Position numbers and translations under genes: made by a program. A stretch of 64,000 nucleotides of DNA from assembly GCF_001968815.1 (NCBI RefSeq), contig NZ_MIEQ01000025.1:59548-123547 (forward strand). Direction: 5' to 3'. How positions within the stretch are numbered: the stretch's first letter is position 1; each line of letters starts with the position of its first letter. Positions 57,133 to 64,000 of this stretch are shown in pieces. The notes beneath the pieces are model-generated. The model had not been told where the DNA came from and did not search any database. It saw only the letters and a list, made by a program, of their open reading frames with translations. Source of the stretch: Motiliproteus sp. MSK22-1 (lineage in GTDB: Bacteria > Pseudomonadota > Gammaproteobacteria > Pseudomonadales > Balneatricaceae).

Positions 57133-58437
57133 CTACTGAACAGAGTGATCAATTTCCAATGCGCTTAAAAGCTGCCCAGTCGCATTGAGAACACGGTATT
57201 GGGCAAAAATCCAATCTTTTTCAGCATTCAAAAAAGCTTTTTCAGCCTCAAAGAGTTCGTTTTCCGTATCAAGCAAATCCATGAGAGAGCGACGCCCCAG
57301 CTCAAACTGCTTTGTGTAAGCCGTTAACGTCTTACGACTCTCTTCAACATGGATATCCAGGTATTTTAATTGATCACTCAACGCTCTGTAGGCATTCCAG
57401 GCCAGGTTTAAGCCCTCAACAATTTGACGACTGGCGTTTCGTTGAACATCTTTGGCTTGAGCCTGTTCAGCACTCGCCTGCTGCACACTGTGCTTAATTC
57501 GCCCACCTGAATATAAATTGTAGTTAACACGAAACATTGCCGTAAGATCGCTTTCATGAGCCTCACTGCCGTCAAGATCATGATTTGCTGAAGCACCCAA
57601 CTCAAAACTAACCTGGGGGTAATTAGCACTTTCTTCAAATCGAACCTTTTCGGCCGTTGCTCTGACATCCTCAATGGCAGCTAATATAACGGGATGCTTG
57701 CTCAACGCTGTCTCTTCTGCCTGAACCACCCCTTCTGGCAGCTGGGCCGATAGGGTATCAAGGGGCTCTAACTGATGCGGAGTTTCTCCGACAACGCGAA
57801 AGAAATTAGCGACTGCATCTTGAATATTATTGTCTGCAGCCACTAAATTACTGTTTGCTCTGGCCAGCCTACCTTCCACCTGAGAAAGGTCAGAGCTGGA
57901 ACCGATGCCACTTTCTGTCCTCAACTGGATTTGATCTCTGATTTTTTCGTGGGATGCTAGATTTTTCTCCGAAAGCGCCTTAATCTTTTCTGCATTAAGT
58001 GATTCCAAGTACACTTCAACAGCGCGCAAAGCCAGGTTCTCCGCCGTATTCTGCAACTGATACTGATCTGCCAGCGCTTCAGCACTCGCCCTTTTTACAT
58101 CGCTATCAGTTCTGAAACCATCAAAAAGCATCTGTCGAAGATTGACGGAAAGCTCCTGCCGAGTCAGATCTTTACTATGATCCCCGGTCACGCGCGTGGT
58201 CGAATTGTCACTGTTTTCGTATCCGTATCCAGCCTGCAAATCGATGCTGGGCAAATTACCGCTACGAGCAACACCTATTGACTCCTGGCGAGCCAATGAA
58301 CGGTTTAACGCAATCCCGATTTCGGGATTGTTTTTCAGACTACTGACAATACTTTCTTCCAAAGTCTGAGCGGTGACTGCTGCGGGTAACATACTCGCCA
58401 CGATCACAGGGAGAAGACCTTTTTTCACTGACCGCAT
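57133..58437 (-). CDS. lapE: TolC-family outer-membrane channel for adhesin secretion (LapE/AggA-like)
   Basis: Outer-membrane efflux protein, 434 residues with a signal peptide (GLLPVIVASMLPAAVTA). Two TolC-type repeats are visible, each with SxLPSIDLQAGYGYE-like and YPQVSFELGASANHDL-like strands, and FELGRRSLMDLLDTENELFEAEKAFLNAE in the second helix set. It forms the exit duct for the type I secretion system, between the lapC and lapD genes (gaps about 80 bp each). Confidence 0.9.
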   Translation of the reverse strand: MRSVKKGLLPVIVASMLPAAVTAQTLEESIVSSLKNNPEIGIALNRSLARQESIGVARSGNLPSIDLQAGYGYENSDNSTTRVTGDHSKDLTRQELSVNLRQMLFDGFRTDSDVKRASAEALADQYQLQNTAENLALRAVEVYLESLNAEKIKALSEKNLASHEKIRDQIQLRTESGIGSSSDLSQVEGRLARANSNLVAADNNIQDAVANFFRVVGETPHQLEPLDTLSAQLPEGVVQAEETALSKHPVILAAIEDVRATAEKVRFEESANYPQVSFELGASANHDLDGSEAHESDLTAMFRVNYNLYSGGRIKHSVQQASAEQAQAKDVQRNASRQIVEGLNLAWNAYRALSDQLKYLDIHVEESRKTLTAYTKQFELGRRSLMDLLDTENELFEAEKAFLNAEKDWIFAQYRVLNATGQLLSALEIDHSVQ

Positions 58438-58516
58438 TGTCTTATTTCCTTATTTCCACTGTTTTTTATTAACACTACTATTGATTAATGTCTGCATTTG
58501 TTAAAACCAGCATTAA

Positions 58517-59935
58517 CTACCGCTCGCGTAAAGCACTTTGTTGAGCCTTCAATATCGGCTTTAATAAATAATCAAGAACTGTTTTCTTGCCGGTAAGAAT
58601 ATCAACGGATGCTAACATACCAGGAATAATAGGAAGAGACTCTTTTCCTTTTCCTAAATGATTTTTATCAGTACGAACCCGAATCAGATAGTACGTGTTA
58701 CCTTTGTCGTCCTCAATACTATCGGCACTAATATGCTCTAAACGGCCATTTAAACCACCATAAATCGAAAAATCATAGGCACTAAACCGAACAACTGTAT
58801 TTAATCCTGGCCGAAGAAATGCGATATCCTTGGGTAAAATCTTGGCTTCTACCAACAAATTATCTTCAGCCGGCACAATTTCCATCAGATCCATTCCCGG
58901 TTGGACTACGCCTCCTACAGTGTTCACTGATACCTGCTTAACTACGCCATTTACCGGCGACACCACTGTTGTCCGCTCAACTCGATCCCGCAATCCCACC
59001 TGCCCTTCTGAAGCCTGGGCCAACTGAGACTCTGCTTCTGCCAACTCCGTTTGAACCTCATTACGATACTGCAAAGCAACATCTCGCCTTTTCGATATCT
59101 GCTCTCTGATTTCTGAACTCACCTTGGGGAGTAGCAAGGTAGAACTATCCAGCTCTTGCTTGATACCGTTAACCTCACGCTCCAACTTGATTAGCTCCAC
59201 CTTTGGAACGACACCTTGCTCAGCAAGCGGCTTAGTCAGCTTGTACTCTTTCAAAGCAAGGTTGTAATTAGTTTTAAGATGCTTAATTCTGGAAAGCAGT
59301 TCTACACGCTCTTGCTCTCGCTGCTCAATCTGCCTCTCGATAATCGACAACTGGTTATCGAGATTGCGGAGTTGCTCATCCAGCTGCGCCTGCTCTCGCT
59401 TGCGAAGAGCCTGCAAAACCTGCTTTCTATTCCCGTTGTTATCATCTATTTCAAGAGCTGGAAGCGGCAATGGCACAACCTGAATAGATTCCAGCAATCC
59501 AGCAGAATCTGCCGATTTCTCTTTAATCAGAATACTCGACAACACCGCTCTTAGCCTGACTATCTTCGCCCCCAGAAAATCAAGCTGCTGGCGACGTTCG
59601 CGGAAGTCGGAATTGAATCGGGTATCATCGATTCGCAACAAAGGTTGACCTTTTTTAACTAACTCTCCCTCCGCAACAAATACTTCTTTTACGATTCCAC
59701 CCTCAAGGTTTTGTACAACCTGTAACTGCTGAGATGGAATGATTCGCCCTTCTCCGACTGTTACCTCATCCAACTCAGCCCAGGACGCCCAAGCCAACGC
59801 CGATACCATAAACAGCAGAATAACCCAAAGAAGCAGTCGAGACCGTCGCGGAACCCGCAGCAGGGTCGCAGCCGCTGCGTTATCAATAAACAGCTCCAGA
59901 TCAGCTTGGGGCAAGCTATTGTTACTTCCTGCCAT
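58517..59935 (-). CDS. lapC: type I secretion membrane fusion protein, HlyD family (LapC-like)
   Basis: Periplasmic adaptor of 472 residues: one N-terminal span (LLLWVILLFMVSALAWASWA), a lipoyl-like segment (GRIIPSQQLQVVQNLEGGIVKEV), a long coiled coil (residues about 150-330), the second lipoyl half (TTVVSPVNGVVKQVSVNTVGGVVQPG) and a beta-barrel end. ATG 59935 is preferred because GGGGA lies 9 nt upstream; ATG 59944 has its AGGGG too close. It overlaps the end of lapB, so translation is coupled. Confidence 0.92.
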   Translation of the reverse strand: MAGSNNSLPQADLELFIDNAAAATLLRVPRRSRLLLWVILLFMVSALAWASWAELDEVTVGEGRIIPSQQLQVVQNLEGGIVKEVFVAEGELVKKGQPLLRIDDTRFNSDFRERRQQLDFLGAKIVRLRAVLSSILIKEKSADSAGLLESIQVVPLPLPALEIDDNNGNRKQVLQALRKREQAQLDEQLRNLDNQLSIIERQIEQREQERVELLSRIKHLKTNYNLALKEYKLTKPLAEQGVVPKVELIKLEREVNGIKQELDSSTLLLPKVSSEIREQISKRRDVALQYRNEVQTELAEAESQLAQASEGQVGLRDRVERTTVVSPVNGVVKQVSVNTVGGVVQPGMDLMEIVPAEDNLLVEAKILPKDIAFLRPGLNTVVRFSAYDFSIYGGLNGRLEHISADSIEDDKGNTYYLIRVRTDKNHLGKGKESLPIIPGMLASVDILTGKKTVLDYLLKPILKAQQSALRER

Positions 59936-62123
59936 GAGCAGCATCCCCTGTGAAACGTCCGGCCCGAACCCGCCCTTCTTTCAGCTGTTGAAGAACCAGC
60001 TCTTTCGGACCATCTGCAACCAAACGCCCTCTATCAAGAACGATAAGCCGATCAACAGCCTCCAACATGCTGGTTTTATGGGTTATTAATACCAAAGTAC
60101 GTTTTTTATCAAGAGACTGAAGTTGTTTAAGAAATTCCAGCTCAGCCCTGTTATCCAACTGACTGGAGGGCTCATCCATAACAAGCACAGGAGGCGCCAT
60201 TAATACAGCCCGAGCAATCGCTACCGCCTGTCTTTGACCACCCGACAGGAACCGCCCACCTTCACCCACTTGCCGTTCTAGTCCTTGCGGATCAACATCG
60301 GTGAAAATATTTACGCCCGCAAACTCGACCGCCCTCACAATTGCTTCATCATCAATATAAGGAGCCCCCAACGTTATGTTTTCCCGTATAGAGCCGTAAA
60401 ACAATTGATTATCCTGAGTGACACAACCAATATTTCTACGCAGATCCGCGGTATGAATCTGCCCTAAACTTATTCCATCAATCCTGACCCCTCCCTGGCA
60501 TGGCTGATAAAGCCCCAGCAACAACCGGGCAATGGTACTCTTTCCGGCCCCGATACGGCCTATAATCGCCACTTTCTCCCCTGGTTGAATAGAAAAGCTA
60601 ACATTATTAAGAACTTTTGCATCTTGTTGCGGATAGTTAAAACCGACCTGGTCAAACTCGATTCGTCCCTCCAGCCGAGGTCTGTGAATGTATTTTTGTC
60701 CGGAGTTCTGCTCCTCCGGCATAGACATTATCTGCTCCATCAGTCGCATGGATGACTTTGCCTGATTAAAGCGGGTAGCCAATAAAGAAATTTGAGCCAT
60801 AGGAGAAACAGCTCTCCCACCCAGCATCACTGTAGCAATAATGCCGCCCATTGATAGATCACCGTCAGCCACCAGATAAACGCCAAACACAACTGAAACG
60901 ACAGTTACCATCTGCTGAGCATAGGAAGCAAGAGAGGCCACAGAGTTAGAGAGCTTTCGAGTCTGAATCTCATGACGGCCAATTTCGCCTACAGACTGCT
61001 CCCACTGACTTTGCATACGCCCTTGTGCGCCGGTGATTTTAATGGCCTCCATAGAAGCCAGACTTTCAACCAGCATGGCACTTTTCTGTGCAGCGTGCTG
61101 AGCTGTTTTTTCGATGGATCGAGCGAGAGGGCGCTGAATAAAAACGCTGTAAAGTACTAGAACAACCATTGCAACGAGAGGTACCAATACCAAAGGCCCG
61201 GCCACAATCCAGATAACAAATAGAATTAACAGCGCAAATGGCATATCAACCACAGCACCGATCGTGGCGGAAGTAATAAAATCCCGTACGTTTTCGAATG
61301 ATTGCAGATGATTAGCAAAAGCGCCTACAGATAAAGGCCTGGCTTCCAAGCGAATCCCCATCACTCGAGAAAAGATCCTTGCAGATACTTGTAGATCGAT
61401 TTTCTTTCCTGCAAGGTCAATAAAATAAGACCTTAGCTGGCGCAAAATAAAATCAAACAAAAAAACAATAGCAACGCCTGCTGCAAGCACCCAAAGAGAA
61501 TCAAATGCCAGATTCGGCACCACTCGATCATAAACATTCATAACAAAGAGCGGTGATGCAACTGCAAAAAGATTAATAAACAACGATGCAAGAATTACAT
61601 CCAGGTAAACAGGCATTGCCTGCTTTAAACATCCCCAAAACCAATGCCCTTCTTTAGTATCTAAAACTTCCGGCGAACGCTCATCAAATCGATACTGTTT
61701 TTTTACATAAAACAAGTTTCCGGTAAATAAAGATTCCAGCTGCTCCAACGATATCCATTCTTCTCCAGCCCCAGCTTCTGGCAATAATATTTTCGCTCGC
61801 TCTCTTTTTCGATCCACCTCCATCAGCAAGCAGCAACGCTGCTCTTTCAGAAGCAGCAGGCAAGGAAGTAATTGAACAGGAACCTTGTTAAGGGAATGAT
61901 GCGCCAGGCGTGCTGAGAGACCGGCTCTTTCAGCGGCTCTCGGGAAGAGACCAATTGTTAGCTGATTGTTTACTAAAGGAAGACCTGAGGTTAAAGAGTC
62001 CTCTGACGCCGGGCTACCATAGTGTCGACTCAAAAGCACCAGCGAATCAAGAAGCGGGTCCACAAGCTGATGATGACCGGTTCCTACCTGCCAACTCTTT
62101 CTCGACGTATCTGGTGAATTCAT
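59922..62123 (-). CDS. lapB: type I secretion ABC transporter (LapB-like)
   Basis: Inner-membrane exporter of 733 residues. The N-terminal C39-like domain (residues about 15-145) lacks the catalytic cysteine, as in RTX transporters that do not cut a leader. A six-span transmembrane domain (about 165-440) is followed by an ATPase domain with Walker A GRIGAGKSTIAR, signature LSGGQRQAVAIARA, Walker B VLVMDEPSSQLD and the switch histidine in LITHKTSM. It exports the adjacent adhesin together with LapC and LapE. Upstream of it is the adhesin's terminator, so it has its own promoter. Confidence 0.94.
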   Translation of the reverse strand: MNSPDTSRKSWQVGTGHHQLVDPLLDSLVLLSRHYGSPASEDSLTSGLPLVNNQLTIGLFPRAAERAGLSARLAHHSLNKVPVQLLPCLLLLKEQRCCLLMEVDRKRERAKILLPEAGAGEEWISLEQLESLFTGNLFYVKKQYRFDERSPEVLDTKEGHWFWGCLKQAMPVYLDVILASLFINLFAVASPLFVMNVYDRVVPNLAFDSLWVLAAGVAIVFLFDFILRQLRSYFIDLAGKKIDLQVSARIFSRVMGIRLEARPLSVGAFANHLQSFENVRDFITSATIGAVVDMPFALLILFVIWIVAGPLVLVPLVAMVVLVLYSVFIQRPLARSIEKTAQHAAQKSAMLVESLASMEAIKITGAQGRMQSQWEQSVGEIGRHEIQTRKLSNSVASLASYAQQMVTVVSVVFGVYLVADGDLSMGGIIATVMLGGRAVSPMAQISLLATRFNQAKSSMRLMEQIMSMPEEQNSGQKYIHRPRLEGRIEFDQVGFNYPQQDAKVLNNVSFSIQPGEKVAIIGRIGAGKSTIARLLLGLYQPCQGGVRIDGISLGQIHTADLRRNIGCVTQDNQLFYGSIRENITLGAPYIDDEAIVRAVEFAGVNIFTDVDPQGLERQVGEGGRFLSGGQRQAVAIARAVLMAPPVLVMDEPSSQLDNRAELEFLKQLQSLDKKRTLVLITHKTSMLEAVDRLIVLDRGRLVADGPKELVLQQLKEGRVRAGRFTGDAAHGRK

Positions 62124-62220
62124 CCGCCTGAGTGCACCTATTCAATTCTCCTAAGCTATTTGATCAAATTGCCATCCATGACTCCTGCTCGGCAAATGCC
62201 AATGTTAAATCCTTTAAATA

Positions 62221-62252
62221 AAAAAGGGTCCGTAATTTTACGGACCCTTTTT
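62221..62252. terminator. strong Rho-independent terminator after the adhesin gene
   Basis: A perfect 14-bp stem (AAAAAGGGTCCGTA / TACGGACCCTTTTT) with a 4-nt loop, 15 nt after the adhesin stop on the minus strand. It separates the adhesin transcript from lapB-C-E-D. Confidence 0.92.
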
Positions 62253-62267
62253 GAAGTTCCGAATTTA

Positions 62268-64000
62268 TTATTCGGTGATTAGTTTATTACTTTCTACAAG
62301 ATTAGCCAGTATTAGCGAACTATTTTCAGTTCCATATACGTCTTGAAGATTAACACCATCCAAAATCACGGTTTGAGATGGCGCACTACCATCTCCCAAC
62401 GGAACAACATCAATGGAGGTATCTCCCTCGTCATTGACACCAACACTAAGATAGTCATCCAGGGAATCGGCTGTAGCCCCCTGCAATAAATCACTCAGAT
62501 CCAGCGAATCCTCAACCAGATCAAAATTCTGCACGGTATCGATTCCAGAATCGCCATCCCTCCAGATAAACGTATCAGCACCATCCCCCCCTGTCAGAAT
62601 ATCATCCGCTGCCGATGAATAATGATCGGATTCCAACCGATTCCCCTGAGCGCTATTAGAAGAACCAATAACCGTAATTGTTACAGTAGCTGTATCCAAG
62701 CCTCCATTCCCATCGCTAATAGTATAATCAAATGTGTCTGTAGCGATCTCCCCGACAGCTAAGGAGTCAAAGGCATTGCCAGGATCATATTCAAAAGTTC
62801 CGTCAGCATTCACGGTAACAGCTCCGCTGGTTCCTGAATCATTCACGCTTAGAACACTAATCGCATCAAGATCACTGTCACTGTCGTTAGCCAACAAGCC
62901 ATTGCCAGCTACATTAACACTCAGTACCTGACCTTCATTAGTCATATAGTCAGAATTTGCTTCCGCCGGACCAGAACCTTCAAGGCCGGTCAAATAATAC
63001 TCTGAGTTGTCGTTATAACCATCGCCCCTGAGAGCGCCATCATCAACTGCGACAAAAGCAACACTATTAAACACCCGCCCGCCAGCGCTGATACTGCCTG
63101 TCCCCGCATGGCCAGAGTTAACAGAAAACTGACCGGACGCTACTTCGGTACCGTTATAATAGGCAATCCATCCGCCCGCCTCGTCGTTTGAGCCACCAGC
63201 ACCGTCTGTTTCGTTAGCATATAAATTAGAGAACGCAAAGGTAGCGCTGGTAAGATTGCCATTTAACTGAACAACAAGAGACTCTGAAGTCCCGGTATCT
63301 TCCACAAATTCGATCTGTTTCGATACCGGCACTGATGTTCGCTGACTTCCAGAAACTCCCTTTGCGTTAGTAAAACCATTACCAGCCCGATAAGTACCGA
63401 CTGTTGCAGCATTTCCATTTGCATCAAACGCACTTAATGACGCATCACTCCATGAGGAATCGCTGGCAAACTGCCCCAACTGGACTGAATAAGGTGCAGA
63501 GCCTGGGTCGTCATTGGCATCAGGGGCCGCATTTTGTCTATCAACAGTCATGGTGACTGTGGCTGTTGATTGCTGACCATCAGCATCTTCGATGGTGTAG
63601 GTAAACGTATCAGTACCGTTAAAATTAGCCGCCGGGGTGTAATCAAAGGTGCCGTCATTATTGTAACTGACCGTACCACCGTTGGTACTGCTGTTGTCGT
63701 AGGTAACAACCGTTGTCGGCGTGTCACCCAGGTCATCATTGCTGAGCACATTACCGGTGGTCACCGGCGTGTCTTCCTGGGTGCTGTAGCTGTCAGCAAC
63801 TGCCGACGGATCATCATTTCCCTCGCTGACAGTCATGGTAACGGTGGCTGTTGATTGCTGACCATCAGCATCTTCGATGGTGTAGGTAAACGTATCAGTA
63901 CCGTTAAAATTAGCCGCCGGGGTGTAATCAAAGGTGCCGTCATTATTGTAACTGACCGTACCACCGTTGGTACTGCTGTTGTCGTAGGTAACAACCGTTG
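62268..64000 (-). CDS. C-terminal part of a giant RTX/VCBS-type surface adhesin (gene continues past the right edge)
   Basis: The frame is open to the last base; the methionine at 63836 is internal. The visible 576 residues comprise tandem cadherin-like repeats of 95 residues ([20 protein letters not shown] to [11 protein letters not shown]), a distinct domain of about 170 residues ([16 protein letters not shown] to YLTGLEG), another VCBS-like repeat ([20 protein letters not shown]), and a C-terminal RTX/T1SS region with [20 protein letters not shown] and a secretion signal. Such proteins are exported by LapBCE-type systems and hold cells on surfaces. The gene reads away from the window edge, and its N-terminal retention module and cleavage site are outside. 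Confidence 0.92.
   Translation of the reverse strand, partial: TVVTYDNSSTNGGTVSYNNDGTFDYTPAANFNGTDTFTYTIEDADGQQSTATVTMTVSEGNDDPSAVADSYSTQEDTPVTTGNVLSNDDLGDTPTTVVTYDNSSTNGGTVSYNNDGTFDYTPAANFNGTDTFTYTIEDADGQQSTATVTMTVDRQNAAPDANDDPGSAPYSVQLGQFASDSSWSDASLSAFDANGNAATVGTYRAGNGFTNAKGVSGSQRTSVPVSKQIEFVEDTGTSESLVVQLNGNLTSATFAFSNLYANETDGAGGSNDEAGGWIAYYNGTEVASGQFSVNSGHAGTGSISAGGRVFNSVAFVAVDDGALRGDGYNDNSEYYLTGLEGSGPAEANSDYMTNEGQVLSVNVAGNGLLANDSDSDLDAISVLSVNDSGTSGAVTVNADGTFEYDPGNAFDSLAVGEIATDTFDYTISDGNGGLDTATVTITVIGSSNSAQGNRLESDHYSSAADDILTGGDGADTFIWRDGDSGIDTVQNFDLVEDSLDLSDLLQGATADSLDDYLSVGVNDEGDTSIDVVPLGDGSAPSQTVILDGVNLQDVYGTENSSLILANLVESNKLITE
63552..64000 (-). repeat. near-identical 285-bp tandem repeat in the adhesin gene
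   Basis: One full unit (63552-63836) and the start of the next (63837-64000), in phase with the frame: 95 codons. The two are identical over the compared 164 bp except two bases near the unit boundary. More copies are expected beyond the edge. Confidence 0.93.

Overview
The window is a 64 kb chromosomal segment of a marine-type gammaproteobacterium of the Pseudomonadales/Oceanospirillales grade (relatives such as Marinobacter, Hahella or Pseudomonas). This is judged from the protein sequences, a moderate base composition, and gene blocks that I recall as shared with Pseudomonas: the cco cluster with hemN-anr-apt, nadA-bepA-tusA-perM-bcp-dapA-bamC, ruvCAB-ybgC-tolQRAB-pal-cpoB-queC-tRNA-Lys, and ppiD-hupB-lon-clpX-clpP-tig-tRNAs-cysS-glnS. 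No rRNA, CRISPR array, transposase, integrase or phage gene is visible. The backbone is housekeeping.

Region 1 (0-17 kb) is a micro-aerobic respiration island. An Fe-S FNR regulator and a TauE/SafE-like membrane protein lie on the plus strand. On the minus strand are the cbb3 oxidase structural operon ccoN-O-Q-P, ending in an unlisted 41-residue single-span peptide and a strong terminator, and the maturation genes ccoG-H-I-S. Divergent from ccoN are hemN, a second FNR paralogue that has lost every Fe-S cysteine ligand, and apt. Several FNR-box-like sequences lie in the upstream regions.

Region 2 (17-25 kb) is a mixed stretch: a DUF3010 protein, a small exported protein, an orphan FliL, an 858-bp non-coding gap with a structured RNA candidate, rdgC, queE, queD, a cation-diffusion-facilitator transporter, a YbaK-type deacylase, rluA and a 2-hydroxyacid dehydrogenase.

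Region 3 (25-41.8 kb) holds envelope, metabolic and repair genes, mostly on the minus strand: dapA-bamC, bcp, perM, tusA-like, bepA-like, nadA, two identical tRNA-Lys genes, queC, and the Tol-Pal operon with ybgC, followed by ruvC-ruvA-ruvB.

Region 4 (41.8-55 kb) is the protein-quality-control block ppiD, hupB, lon, clpX, clpP and tig, with a five-gene tRNA operon (Pro-Arg-His-Leu-His) behind a clear sigma-70 promoter, then cysS and glnS. Between ppiD and hupB sits a tRNA with a tRNA-Asp body, an Asn-type GUU anticodon and a damaged T-stem.

Region 5 (55-64 kb) is a Lap-type biofilm adhesin locus: the 3' end of a giant repetitive RTX adhesin that runs off the right edge, its type I secretion ABC transporter, membrane fusion protein and TolC-like outer-membrane factor, and a LapD-like c-di-GMP receptor with degenerate GGDEF and EAL domains. 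The LapG protease gene normally found beside lapD is not in the window.

The most interesting observations are the cysteine-free FNR paralogue in the usual anr position, the 41-residue cbb3-associated peptide, the chimeric-looking tRNA, the structured RNA candidate near 18.9 kb, and the nearly identical 285-bp repeats of the adhesin.
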